This document shows, one piece after another, positions 34,867-46,495 of a stretch of DNA of 64,000 nt. Each line of letters opens with the position of its first letter. The stretch's first letter is position 1. Below the pieces are notes generated by a model. The model was not told where the DNA came from. It did no database searches and saw only the letters and a list, made by a program, of their open reading frames with translations. Location: NCBI GenBank assembly GCA_021234155.1, contig JAJEKV010000004.1, positions 22,474,320 through 22,538,319 of the forward strand, given 5' to 3'. The translations under genes and the position numbers were made by a program. The DNA is from Isoetes taiwanensis. Taxonomy: Eukaryota; Streptophyta; Lycopodiopsida; Isoetales; Isoetaceae.

Positions 34867-35679
34867 AAGCACTGTTTGTAGCGTATGTTTACAGAAATTT
34901 AGAGACGGTGAGAATCTGAGAATATTGCCAAAAGTGCGGCCATGCTTTTCATGTTTTCTGTGTTGATAATTGGCTTCAAAGGAATTGCACATGCATTTTT
35001 TGCCGTTCACAAATCTCCACAGCTTGTTTTCGATGCAAAGGCAATATCCAGACGGTGCGCTCTGGCAGCTCGAAGGTGCCATAGCCAGCCCTCGTGAACC
35101 CTAGCAAAAAAAACCCAAGTTTATCCTACGGAATCTGACGTGGCATCATCTCCTCCATTGATTTCATCAAATCTGGGCAGCCCAAATTAGGGCTGGGTCC
35201 AACACTTACACAATAACATTATAATATAAGATAGAGAATTTCTTATACAGAATTTAGGACAAAATTATATGTTAAAATGCTCCAAAATCACCACCTGTAA
35301 GTATTACAAGGGTAATGAATGATGCATTCTTCTTATATCTACATAGAAAATTACTCTATCAACTTGTGCATAGTGTAATTAGGGTTTAACCATGCAATTA
35401 ACTAGATTTAAAGATGATGTACAACCATAGGATTAACACATTAGAGGTTAAAAATTTGAGTTAATTCCAAAATTATAGGCTGAAAATTCATCATTTACTA
35501 GCTAGTGATGTTTATTGATGAATGAAAGTGAAGATCGTGAAGTTTAAGTATAAGAATAAAAAATTAAACCATATGACCTTTGATGCGTCTTTCTTAGCTT
35601 TGTAGAGAACACACTACATTTCTCCAAGTAAACCTTTCAAATGGTTCAAAATATGACAAGCGACATATATATATGTCCC
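34867..35679. other. No recognised gene
   Basis: Only short frames and AT-rich sequence. It lies directly downstream of the last recognisable HAK/KUP exon (on -), where the C-terminal half of that gene would be expected but is not seen. Confidence 0.35.
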
Positions 35680-35789
35680 TTATATAGGTTGTGTGGCTTT
35701 CTTGCAAAAAAAATACGGAGAAACATGGTTATTTTTTACTAGTATAAAACTGGTATATCCATTGCTGTTACAAAGCATTAGAGTTTTAG

Positions 35790-38395
35790 TTTCACACCTA
35801 GCAATATTACTTGGAATAGAAATATAGAAGCTCCATTGAATATCCTCGTGATTTTTTGACAAATATACAGCGTGCCCCATGTACGCCAATACTAGACATG
35901 TGTAGACAATACATGCGACTGCAATCTGTACCAAGCATGCACGTCGAGATCCAATTTATTCAGTGGCTATTATAGAGACCGCACATGTCTTGATCAGAAT
36001 CTTACCTTCATGGGAAGAGGTGAAAGATGACCCAAGTCTGCAAACATGACCTTAGTTCCTGCATAGCCAACAAAGCTACGCAGTTAAACAGAGGGTATAC
36101 AACATTATAGAACAGATGGGTTCTGATTCTAACCTGTAATGCACAAGACAATCTTTGAAGGAAATCCAACCTTATTTGATTCTCCTCAAAGGGTTATACA
36201 TATAGTAATGCGTGTGTGAGCTCTAAAACTGCCCAGTTCCAATAGGAAATGTTGTATACGCCAATGGCAGAAATACAGAATAACCATGCGATCACAATAG
36301 GGGCAAACATAACGGCCACTTTGTGTGTACCAAAATGCTGCAAGACGAATAAACTAACTACTATGATGCATGTACTCACGTTCACTATATCTGTGTATGG
36401 CAAAGATATTAATATCATTAGGCATAGCAACTAAAACGTGAAAAATACATTCATGTTCTTAACTTAGCACCCCAAGCTCTACATGTGAAATACATGTCAT
36501 GGGCTTGTACCTATGAACCAATTGTCAGAGAGCTGTCACTGACCGTGAAGTAGATTCTCTTGACTCAATCCATAAGCATGAGATTTGGAATGAAACGCAT
36601 ATGTATAGATTAAAGTTTAATATGGTTCCATGCTGAGAAGCTTACGTTCATGGTGGTCAATAGGAGAGCTAATTCTTGAAACAGCTGAGGGAACTGCAAA
36701 ATAAAAAATAGGAATAAGCACACAATTCCAATATTGACCACTTCCCATTCTATTTAGATGTCCAAGACTAGCTTTAACTTTCCTATTCACTTTGCATGGT
36801 AATAACATTAACCATCAAGACCTTAGTTGGAATATATAACTTTATGTATACCTGATATTGCAGGTATAAGTACCCAATAGCCGATCATTAAGCAAGTACC
36901 AAGCAGAACAATAATGAGCAAGCTTATCCTAACATGCCTAGCCTTGTCAAAGAATGTCTTCAGGAAGCTTTATTTCCTTCCCTTTCCTGAAAGCTCTTTA
37001 TCAGAAATATTTCTAAAAAGCTCTTCATCAGACGGTTGTTGATTTGATAAGAGACTCGAATTTTCATTCTGGCATAACAATGAATAAAATATTCCACCTG
37101 GTATAATGGATCAATCACAAGATATGAGTAATCATTTCCTTGTAAACATCACTAGAGTTGTCTCAGGGACCTGTTTGGGTTCATCAACCCGTATGGGTCC
37201 CTCAATCCCTTCTCCATATTAGGGACTCATTCTTCATGATACTTATGATATTTTAAATATGAACACCTGAATTGTAAGATTAACTCGAAGTTGTACCACC
37301 ATATTCAATGGCAAAATAAAATTCTTCACAAGTTTGGCACAATCGCACCTTGAAATACACTCAATTCAATGGTTTCAATAATATGATATAATCCCATGAC
37401 ACTCAACATGGAATACAAATTTCAAAATAACATTAATTTTCTATGAATGTAGCCTACAAATGCTACTCATTTTTCAAATTTCATGTGATTTCATAAAAAT
37501 TTGATGTATCAATGAGCAAATCATAATTTCAATCCTTGAAAGACCCAGTCAGGTCTCTAAGAAATTTCTAAAAAACAGACATCCAGGAGCCATTTTATAT
37601 CCATGATATTTGAAATAGAATAAGCATATGAAGGTACTATTATTTTTCAATAGAAATAGATACTAACTACTACACATCTTGCTAAATGGATTTCATTTTT
37701 TAAAAAAGTGGAGTAATACTATGAATTTTCAAAATTTTGACCCTCGGGGGACCTAACTGGGTCTATAAAGAACATCTGAACTTCAAACTTTAAGGAATTA
37801 TTTCTCGAAAATTCTACTATAGATTTTTCTAATTCTTCTTGTGATAGATTTCTCATATCATGATTTACAAGATGGAAGAATTAGAATTCCTAGGAAAAAT
37901 CATATTTGCAAAATAATGTGAGAAATGTTAAAGACTTTGAGAATAAACTTGACCCTTTTGCATTCGGCTCCACATTATGTTTGGCAATAGAAGCTTTCTA
38001 TATTTTTCATAAATTTTTCCTTATATGTACACTCACGGAGGACAATATATTGTGAGTATGTAGACAAATTCTTTATCTCGAAGCTATAATAGAATTTCAA
38101 AAAAAGTGTATGCATGAACACATTTGGGTTCATCAAGGGACAACTCTAGTGTAATCTAAAGGATACGCACCTTCACCATTTTCAGCGTCATTCAATGCAA
38201 CTAAAATGTATTTGATCATTGGAATTAAAACTGCAGTGTAAACAATGAGCGATAAAAGTCCAAGGACTTCTTCATCATTTACGTGAAGACGTAACTTTCT
38301 TGAAGTGTTTTGGTAAACATATAAGGGGGAAATGCAAAGGTCCCCATACACACTACCAAAGCTGTGGTATGCCAGAAGTAGTACAGCCTTAACAT
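35790..38395 (-). pseudogene. HAK/KUP potassium transporter pseudogene, N-terminal half, introns retained
   Basis: KUP/HAK/KT proteins are multi-spanning K+/H+ symporters of plasma membrane or tonoplast. On -, the exon relics run in the right order. About 38395-38170: LLLAYHSFGSVYGDLCISPL, then DEEVLGLLSLIVYT, ending at NGEG with a GT donor. About 37080-36850: SLLSNQQPSDEELF, then a stop, then LLIIVLLGTCLMIGYWVLIP. About 36693-36645: SAVSRISSPIDHHE with a GTAAGC donor. About 36390-36220: [17 protein letters not shown] and [12 protein letters not shown]. About 36070-36007: VMFADLGHLSPLP. About 35940-35800: IAVACIVYTCLVLAYMGHAV and YLSKNHEDI. The family word VVYGDLGTSPLYV is changed to SVYGDLCISPLYV, and GDGVLTPAIS to GYWVLIPAIS. 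An in-frame stop lies near 36990. The later transmembrane segments and C-terminus are missing. Retained introns argue for a duplicated genomic fragment, not a retrocopy. Confidence 0.85.
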
Positions 38396-39419
38396 TTGAG
38401 TGGTCAGGTGATGGACCAGAAATGGTCCATTTGCAGTGTTCACTTTAAAATTCATATAAAATCAATGGTACAAAATCTATTCGAACCCTTCCTAGGAGTT
38501 CATATATGGCAGTCATGGTCCACTAGAAAAATACCTAAAAATATAAACACCTCTATTCTTGTAAGTTATGCTCTAGCAAACTCAGGCTACTTTAAATCTA
38601 TTTAAAATTAGATTTTCATCTAAGATAAACTCTATATGATTAAAATGTTATTTTGTTTTAAATGTTTAAAGAAAGTTTAGATGAAATAAATCAAATAATT
38701 ACGTTTATATTTAATTGATTTTTAATATGCATTTATTTCATCAATAATAAACTATTCAATATTTGTCATTAAAACATGAACTTTATCTTTTGATTAGTTT
38801 TAATCTAACACTTTTTTAAAGTATTTTTAAAGTGCTAAGAGTTTGTAAATTGTGAAATTCTCATATAATTTTAAGTCAATCACTTATCAAACAATCATAT
38901 TTCATTTACAAATTATCCTGATTGCCAAATTTAAATTTAATAAGAAATCACTAATAATTAAAGTTTTATATTTTTGAAATGTCTAATTTTAAATAGATTC
39001 ACGTGAAAGTTTAGAAAGGAATTATATGTTTCTATAACAATTATACTTTAAATTTAAAGATAAAGTTATATAATTAAAACTTGTAAAAATTATAAGAATC
39101 AAGAAGAATTAAACATGACATATAATCTTAAAATGATATCCCTGTCTATTATATCTGAATAAGTCCGGGTTTTGTTGAATATGCCATTCTTGGATTAAAT
39201 AGACTTTACATTAGTTGCACCCACGAGAATTTAAGCATGGCCTATCTGAAACCATCTCAGGATGCACATGCTTATCCCATACTCAGGGTGTGCCGATGCT
39301 TATCAAGAGGCTCAAGCTCTGAAATTGTGAAAAGGGACAAGTGTACCATATGATTTTATAAGGTGTAATATAGGTACTGGACGCATTGGAGTAGAATAAT
39401 GATAGTGGAAATAGGGTTT
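38396..39419. other. Very AT-rich non-coding stretch
   Basis: From about 38580 to 39160 the sequence is almost only A and T, with TTTAAAxxT-type words and no usable ORF. It separates the HAK/KUP relic from the GC-richer LINE that follows. Confidence 0.5.
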
Positions 39420-39476
39420 CATAGCATCAAAGGTTTTTGTCCTTATCTCTAATACCCTTCCATACCATACAACCTC

Positions 39477-40391
39477 ATGGCCGCTTATGTAGCCCCTTGC
39501 CCAGACCCCCATTTGGAGGGAGACATTTCCCCCAACCCCAACCCCCCCACGCCCTACTTGGGAGAACCAGAGGAGGGACCGCCGCGAAAACGACCTCGAT
39601 CGGATACCAAGGACAAGGGAGAAACCCCTTCCATGAGGAGGGAGGCCCGGGCGAAGGCCCAATCTATGAGATTGGCCCGGGAGATGGATGAAGGCTGCTC
39701 CAACCCGACACAGGTGCAGACGAGGGCCATGAAACAAATGGAGGAACAGATTGAGAGCAACAGAACCCGGATTGTAGGACTCGCAGCAGAGATACAATCC
39801 TCAGCGTCCCACGTACTCAAGGGCGGTTATTGGCAATGATAGGAAAGGCAACGAATTGCAGAGAAGGGGACCCGCATGCAGCAGTTAGAAGATGGGCTTC
39901 GCTTGGCACACTTTTAGCCGCAATAGGATAAGCAGGGCTTTGCTGACTTGCGAGCTCGCGTGGATTCCCTACTATGGCACGTGACAAGCAGGGTGTTGAG
40001 AAGGATACAATGGCAACTATCTCCCGCCTCAAGTCAGAAGCTGAGGGGTCTGCCACCATAATATAGAACGTCGGAGCCGCCTTCGAAGCCAGCCAGACAG
40101 AGCCAAGAACCCTACAAAGTAGGGCTGAGACACAAGCACAGGAGCTCCGAGCAACCATTACCCAGCAAGGCAGGGGCCTCCATGTTGAGGTCCATGAACA
40201 CTTACGGCAGTGCATGAATGAGTTGGCCAAGCAGCAGAGATTTCAACAGGAGCTAGGCTCCCGCCTCCAGGCAGCAGAGGCTGCAACACGGGGCCAGACA
40301 AGCACACATGTTCCACAGCCCATCAATCGCCAAACAGACAGACAGACACCACCTGCTCTATCTCGCACACCACACCGCCCTTGCTGTGAAC
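39477..40391 (+). pseudogene. LINE-2 ORF1: basic/coiled-coil protein
   Basis: 39477-39839 is open (120 codons). It has a Pro-rich start, a basic patch GPPRKRPRSDTKDKGE, and then heptad-like QTRAMKQMEEQIESNRTR and IVGLAAEIQSSA. Coiled-coil character continues past the stop in other frames (RIAEKGTRMQQLEDGLRLA near 39850; NELAKQQRFQQELGSRLQA near 40217). This fits the N-terminal basic region and coiled coil of a LINE ORF1. A gypsy-type gag was considered, but the endonuclease downstream favours a LINE. Stops and the 650-bp insertion inactivate it. Confidence 0.5.
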
Positions 40392-41049
40392 CAGGGATAG
40401 GTTCTATACGTACAAAATTAAAATTTCTGACGTATAAAGTTAAAAAATACGTATTTTTTAATAAAATACGTATTTAACGTATAAATACCTCGCCCGGTAG
40501 GAAAAAAAAAATTTTTCGCGTCTGTGAAACCTTTCGTGAAAGCGTCGACGCGAAATTTTTTCGCTGCGACGCGGAATAGAAAGAATCATGGTAGCGAAAG
40601 GGACGAGGCGACATTCGGCGGCATGAAAGTTATGGATAGCGTGGCGAAAAGTTTTTCGCACGCTATCGGCCCATTCAGCGTCGTGGCAGTATGATGTTGA
40701 AAAAAATACGGCAAAAAAATACGGCAAAAAACAATTCCGGCGTCGAAAGATTTTCGCGTACGCGAAAAAACAACTAAATCGCTGCATTTAAAAAAAGTCG
40801 GGATGTGGCGTTGTTTTCGGCGTCTGACGAAAAAAATTTTGTTTCAAAATTGCGAAGGTTTAAGCGCGACGCTGAAAAGTTTTCGCGACGCCGATATAGT
40901 TGTTTTCACGCGACGACAAAAAATCTTCCGAATTGTTTTTTGTCGTATTTTTGGCGCTTTATATGGCAAATTTGTGTCAGATCATACAATTCATAATGCA
41001 GATTCGTGATAAAACGCATAAATGTATTGAACCTATCCCCTTTGTGAAC
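40384..41049. mobile_element. hAT-like non-autonomous element (650 bp) with 8-bp target duplication
   Basis: The left end 40392- reads CAGGGATAGGTTC. The reverse complement of the right end (to 41041) reads AGGGGATAGGTTC. The flanks CTGTGAAC (40384-40391) and TTGTGAAC (41042-41049) match at 7 of 8 positions. CAGGG-type ends with 8-bp duplications are diagnostic of hAT elements. There is no transposase. The interior is packed with TTTTCGC/GCGAAAA words, including the perfect 18-bp palindrome TTTTCGCGTACGCGAAAA at 40751-40768. Confidence 0.8.
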
Positions 41050-41667
41050 GGCCCACCACGCCGTGCAACATGCATCACCCTTTGGGGCAGCCACGTTGCC
41101 CCCAACTCGAGCAAAGAGGAGCACCACACGGCGTCATAATGTGGTGGCACGTGGACTCGGAGGAGGGAGAGGATCTCACCAAGCGCATCGAGGATCAGAT
41201 CCTATCTCGCATGGCATTTCAAAATGCAAAGGCACATTGTTCGGCAAAGCTGCTTTGGGGCTCAACGCATGACGCCCGCGTTTAAGGTCAGCCTTCAATT
41301 GGTAGACATGCGAAAGTGCGTGAGGCAATTGCGTCAAAGTGGACAATTGAAGGGGACTACTCGTATGTCGACCGGGATCTTACCGATGCAACAGAGTCCC
41401 GCGGCGTGGCCGGTGGCTCAAGTCGTGGATGTTCGCCAGGGGGTGCCGCAGTTCGTCCGAGGCAAGCCAAGATTTTAGGGCCGGCGCTGAGGTCACCGAT
41501 GCACGCGCCAAGCTGCCGCCACTGGCACGCTTAAAACCCACTTTATCGCACCTCTCGCCCCCGCCGCTCCAATCAAGCCCGCGAATCGCCGCCAGCGTGC
41601 ACAATCGTTCCCCTCGCAACCGAATAGATCATTGAGCGCCTACATTAAATGCCAACAAATAGGAACT

Positions 41668-42175
41668 GTGCCTCGGATGGTATCTTGGAACTGTCGGGGC
41701 TTCCCTTGGCGTAAAGGGGAGAGTCTCGACTCTATTGCACCCGGATATGGATCTCATTTTCCTCATGGAAACATGGGAACATGCGAGGGAGCCACAGCTG
41801 CTTAGAACCTCCCCGGACTATCATTGATTTTGTTCAATGAGTGCACAGCAAGCGAGGACATGGCGGGGTTGCTCGCTACTATCGCGGGCAACCTTGGGGC
41901 ATTCGGTCACATTTGCACAAAATGCGGTGTACAATCGATACTTGTGGGTGCGCGTGCAGCATGACCGTGGCAGCGTTCTCTTCATAGCAGCATGCGACTT
42001 TCCACATGCTGAGAGCAACTTTTATAACACTCATTCGGATGTGGATAGATTGGAGCCCTATGTCGATCTATATGATGACATACTGGGCAAAGACAACTTG
42101 ATGGGGCAAGGTTATGTTGATTCCGTGATGGGGAAGGATGAGACATGTGGAATGACAACTAGGACGCCATCTTAG
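41668..42175 (+). pseudogene. LINE-2 endonuclease domain remnant
   Basis: The frames read MVSWNCRGFPWRKGE near 41670, then DLIFLMETWEHAREPQLL near 41749 (the LxET catalytic context of the EEP endonuclease), a GG/VARYY-like block near 41863, and RYLWVRVQHDRGSVLFIAA followed by CDFPHAESNFYN near 41940-42025 (equivalent of the ICYFPP strand). The order matches the endonuclease of L1-type ORF2. Several frameshifts are present. The later GDFN and SDH blocks are not recognisable. Confidence 0.65.
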
Positions 42176-42500
42176 CAGAGCAGCAAGCCAGTGGCCTATA
42201 TAAGAACAGGTGGACTCGAAGGACAAGCATCAGCAGAAGAGCACCATGGATTATGTGACCATTATGCCCAACAATTCCCTCGGATGGACTATCTCACGCA
42301 TGAACCATCTGGACATATCAAGCCGAAAAACCATGAGATTCCCATGGATGGTGGGGCGACAGCATGGCAGAGATGCCCAACCACGATTTCGAAAGCATCT
42401 AAATGTGATGATCCATTTGCAAAGGGCACCACGGGCTAGGGGTCTACATCTTCTTGGGGCTAATCTGAATAAGAATGGTCCTGATTGTAGGTAGTGCGGT

Positions 42501-42755
42501 AATATAGAGGAGAAATCCTCAATTTTAGATGTAACCTACTGCTTTTTGAATATAACTATGTTGTCTCCAGTTCTGTGTCTGTGTCTATGGATACAATATG
42601 ATTGTCTATCTTGTAAAAAAGGTTTGGGAGGAGGCTGGAAGAGGAGTGCCATCCAACTCGGCAAGTTGAAATACTCCTAGATGAACTGTTTGTTTAATCT
42701 CATAAGCCCTGATCGATGAAGTTTGAGTTTGCCAGGATGATTTTTGTACCATGAA
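42501..42755. other. Short unassigned spacer
   Basis: Between the end of recognisable LINE-2 sequence and the end of the minus-strand gypsy integrase. No feature was seen. Confidence 0.4.
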
Positions 42756-43780
42756 TCATAAAGTAGCCTTCCTTGAACTTTTTGTTTTGATTTTTTGATC
42801 ATGCCATGATTTCCTGAGTTGATGTCTAGCTAGGACACGAAGATAAGCATCTCGGCGAATTTCATCCAGCTCTTGAAGTTGATAAACGCGTTCTTTAAGA
42901 GTTGCGGAAGGATTGCGTGCGGTAGATAACTGGAATTTGAGTGTTGGGAGGATATATTCGAAAGGCATCAAGGCCTCTTGACCATAGACGAGTTTGCAAG
43001 GAGTTTGCCCCCAGAGAGCAATCTTGTATGTAGTGTTGTATGCCCATGCCATTGGTAATTTTTCGTGCCAATCTTTTCGAAAGGCGTCGCAGATTTTCTC
43101 TAAGATAGAGATGAGAGTTTTATTGGTGCTTTCCGCTAGACTATTCCCCTGTGGATAGTATGGTGTACTATTCCGATTATGGATATGAAGGTAATCGGTG
43201 AGTTCTTTCATGGTGTGATTTACAAAATGAACACCACTGTCGCTGACTAATTCCATAAGACATCCGAAACGAGTGATGATGTGCGTAAAGAATTTCGGGC
43301 CGTCTTTGGCCGTGTTGTCAAGAAATGTGCAGGCTTTTGCCCATTTAGTGGCATAATCTGTGAAGACGAGAATGTAGCATGCCCGATTGTATGTAGTTGG
43401 AGGATTCATGGGATCAACAAAATCCATTCCCCATTTCGTGATGGGAAGAGGTGTGGCGATCGGGGTGAGTGGTAGGGCGTCATGGGCCGTGGGTCTTCCG
43501 AGGCGTTGATGACATCACAAAGTGTACGCATGAGCATGGGCATCCTTGAAGAGTATGGACCAAAATAGCCCTGTTAGGAGGATTTTTTTTTCAGATTTGC
43601 GTTGCCATCGAAATGTCCACTCCCCAAACCCTCATGAGCTTGTTGGACAATACATGGAATTTCATGGGAAAGGACACATCGTCGGAGGTTCATATCTTTA
43701 CCTTGTTTGTACAAGTGGACTGCAACTATAGTATAATCGCAGGCATTTGAGTCTCGTGGTCTCGTCTTCCTGGTTGGCAT
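42756..43780 (-). pseudogene. Ty3/gypsy integrase (minus-strand element), with zinc-binding region
   Basis: Integrase inserts retroelement cDNA into the host genome. On -, 43780-43574 reads LYKQGKDMNLRRCVLSHEIP and QQAHEGLGSGHF, the H2C2 zinc-binding region. After a frame change, 43427-42756 is open for 223 codons with the catalytic core: DFVDPMNPP (first Asp context), SDSGVHFVN (second Asp), and YYPQGNSLAESTNK (third, Glu). It is followed by the WAYNTTYKIALWGQTPCKLV and YGQEALMPFEYILP blocks. All three acidic residues are present. RT and RNase H are missing because another gypsy element begins at about 43.8 kb in the opposite orientation. Confidence 0.88.
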
Positions 43781-43821
43781 GGCTTTAGCTACTGACCCTT
43801 TGACCCTTTTCTGTACTTTAG

Positions 43822-45356
43822 GAATAGTCCTATGCTTTGGGTCACAAGACTAATATCAAGCAAGGGTGAAGCACTAAAAAGGTTGGCACCTCTCAAAATA
43901 TTAAAGCAAGATAAAAGTTTTATTGGCATGACTAGTTTTCTTAGGATATATATTCCTAACTTTGTTCATATCATTAGTCCTATCTCTAAGCTAACCAGAG
44001 TAGGTAAGTTTTTCAAGTCTAAGAGCAAATTCATTCCTGTTTTATGGACATCAGAGTGCCAGGAAGACTTCGACCTGCTGATCACATCCATATGTGAAGC
44101 TACTCTACTCAAGACTCCAAATTTGGATAAGCCATTTGAGGTCTACATCACTATTACTAAGAAAGCTATAGGCTTGTCTATTTTGCAGGAGAAGCACACT
44201 ATAGTTTTTGCAATCAAGCAATGGTCCTCATCTGAAGAGAGATATACTCGAATGAAGAAAAGTGTTGATGCATTAATGTTCTTAATCAATAGATAGGGAC
44301 ACCTGCAGTTGAAGAGCCAAGTACAAGTCGTTATGAAACAAAACCCAATGGATGGGACTACTCTTTGGTAAAGCAACTAGCAAGCCAAAGATTCAAAGGT
44401 ATGCTTGTAAATTGCAAACTTTTGATATTTCTGTCAAAGAATTACGTCAGATCAAGAATCCTAGTCTTTATTTGCCTTATATTTTCTTTTACCATGAAGA
44501 AACAATAAAAGTTGTTGACGTTATAGATGCCATTATAGATTATTTGGAGTCAACTAATGAAAAACAGGTTCAGAAGATTGGCAACAACCCATTAGAGACT
44601 TTCTGTTATACAAGGAAATGCCATCGAAACTAACTTCAAACCAGCATAGAAGGCAAGGAAAACTATAGGCAATTTAAAATGATTGATGATGTTTTGTGTA
44701 AAGTTAACAGGGATAGAGTTTTGTTAAGATGTGTTGATGAGGAAGAAGCTGCCATGGTCATCAAGGAAATACGGGGGGCATTTGTGGAGGTCATTCTGGA
44801 GATACCACAACAAAAAAGATTCTCAAGTCTGGTTACTACTGGCCTACAGTTTTCAGAGATTGTTGTCATATTATAAAGACCTACCATAAATGCCAAATCT
44901 TTGGTAAAAAATCCTTCTTCCAGCTACATTGAATCCTATTATTTCTTCAGGACCTTTTCAAATATGGGGGCTTGATTATATATGCCCCATGAACCCTCTT
45001 TTCGTGGGTTAGCATCAATATATTATTGTGGCTAACCGATTACTTGACCAAATGGGTAGAAGCAATACCTTTGAGACAAGCAAATGCCATTACAACAACA
45101 AGATTTTTATATGAGCATATGTGTAACAGGTTTGGTATTCCATTTAAGCTACATTCTGATAGGGGTACACCAGTGAGTGAGGTTAATACTAATCTACTGA
45201 ACATTCTTAGTGTCAAGCACACAAAGAGTTCTTCATAGTACCCCAAGGGAATGGACAAGTCGAGGCCAATAATAAGGCTTTGAAAGGTATTTTGCAGAAA
45301 ATAGTCGAAGCTGACAAAAGGGATCTTATGGATGCGCTTTGGGCTTACAGAGTTAT
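43822..45356 (+). pseudogene. Ty3/gypsy RT end, RNase H and integrase, split by a nested element
   Basis: 43832-44296 carries the RT thumb region (SFIGMTSFLRIYIPNFV, ISPISKLTR) and the start of RNase H (LDKPFEVYITITKKAIGLSI, AIKQWSSSEERYTRMKK). 44352-44633 carries the RNase H end/connection (QRYACKLQTFDISVKEL). 44679-44880 carries the integrase zinc-binding region (IDDVLCKVNRDRVLLRCVDE). 44960-45356 carries the catalytic core (GLDYICPMNP, VVTDYLTKWVEAIPL-like, HSDRGTPVS, PQGNGQVEANNKAL, LWAYRV). Many frameshifts and one or two stops are present. Coding stops abruptly at 45356 where a terminal repeat starts with TG. It appears to resume at about 62113. The protease and most of RT are missing upstream. 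Confidence 0.85.
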
Positions 45357-45635
45357 TGTTGGGGTGGTACAGGAGAACGTATAGCATATATGGAGTGATA
45401 TACGCACATGCACGCATGGAGGAGATATGCATATATGCATTGTGGTGTGTGCTATCATCACGGTGCTATTAGAGCATAGAGATAGGCAGAGAGGCGGATA
45501 TTGGAGAGGGATTATCTTCTTGATAGCTATAGAGATGGTTTTTTCTAGGATTGTGCATTAAGTAAAATCTGGTAGTTTGAGGCTTGACCATTGGGTTTTT
45601 ATCTTTCTTGTAAGGTTTAAAGCTAGACTCTAACA
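45357..45635 (+). repeat. Left terminal repeat (LTR-like, about 280 bp) of nested element
   Basis: It starts TGTTGGGGTGGTA and ends GACTCTAACA. It is related throughout to 61827-62112 (shared GGAGTGATATA-CGCA/TGCA, GAGAGGGAT-ATCTTCTTGAT, and CTTGACCATTGGGTTTTTATC words), with many differences. TG...CA ends and the following primer-binding-like sequence support an LTR. The 5' flank is integrase coding sequence. Confidence 0.65.
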
Positions 45636-45638
45636 ATC

Positions 45639-45655
45639 TGGCGACCAGGGTGCTT
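45639..45655 (+). other. Primer-binding-site-like sequence
   Basis: TGGCGACCAGGGTGC begins 3 nt after the left terminal repeat. A TGG-starting sequence at this spacing is where plant LTR elements pair with the 3' CCA end of a tRNA. The tRNA was not identified. Confidence 0.4.
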
Positions 45656-46079
45656 GACAGACCATTGTTTGGCAAGAATTTCCACTGGAAAAAGCATTTG
45701 TCTTAGTGTCATTGATAAAGAACGACACCATTGAGCAAGGAGCAATTTCTTTGTGTGAAGGGGATTTTGCCGTAACTAATTTATGGGGTCCAATTAAACA
45801 AGGAGAGCATAGTTTATACCCAAGAGAAGTAAGAAGAATATACCGCCAAACTCCATCGTAACAAGAAGGGGTCCAGAATTTTGGCTCAGTATTTTGGCTC
45901 AAAATTGCATCAAGATTCAATTTTGTTTTCAGATTTGGGGTCTAATTCTTAGATCCAGGAGGTTTTGATTCCATTTACCGATCTAGAAGGTATTCCAATT
46001 TCGTTTTTTAAATTGAAGGGAGATTCTATTTCATTTTTTCAATTTCAAAAACCTCAAGAAGAGGCAGAGATGGCTGTAT

Positions 46080-46495
46080 TACCACCGATGGTGTGGGATT
46101 TTTAGACAATGTGGATTCCAAAGTTTAATAATCTGGTGGATCGGGATCATTTGAAGCATATTGTGAAGTTTGAGAGGTATTGCCTGTAATGTAAAATTAT
46201 CTACCGCTAATTATTTGCTTTGGTTTCAAAGTTCTTTTGCAAGATTCCGATGGAGGATTGGGCACAAACCGATCCAGTACTAATACGATCAAGAATTGAA
46301 GGATGCACTCATTACTAATTATCGAGAAGTCTATGGTAAGGATAAGACTATGGAAAAGTGGACCAATTTCACACAACGGGAGGATGAATTAATAAGGAAA
46401 TATAATCACGTATATTGCGATTTTTTCAAAGACGAGTTCATTCAAAGATTGCAAGAGATGGATATCCAATGGTATATAAAAGGGATGAAATGAGC
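46080..46495 (+). pseudogene. gag (retrotransposon capsid domain) remnant
   Basis: The clear open part is 46296-46493 with LITNYREVYGKDKTMEKW, TQREDELIRKYNHVYCDFF and RLQEMDIQWYIKGMK. This is the helical core of the plant retrotransposon gag family. The preceding 200 bp carries FxRYC and WFQSSFARFRW-like words in other frames. A possible decayed zinc knuckle (CEYYGSIGHYEHVR, two Cys lost) lies near 48575-48625. Frames are broken, so no functional capsid is expected. Confidence 0.55.

Larger units (their letters stand above)
39420..42500 (+). mobile_element. Second LINE family, 5' half (ORF1 and endonuclease), interrupted by a hAT-like element
   Basis: A GC-richer element on + with an ORF1-like coiled-coil region (39477-40391), a 650-bp insertion (40392-41041), the end of ORF1 (about 41050-41285) and an endonuclease remnant (about 41668-42175). 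It is distinct from the LINEs at 1-3 and 11.6-26.4 kb in sequence and base composition. No RT follows; the sequence becomes unrecognisable before 42.6 kb. Confidence 0.6.

Noticed and set aside
39312-39797. 161-codon minus-strand ORF
   Set aside because: It lies antisense to the LINE-2 ORF1, which has the better coiled-coil/basic pattern; taken as its shadow.
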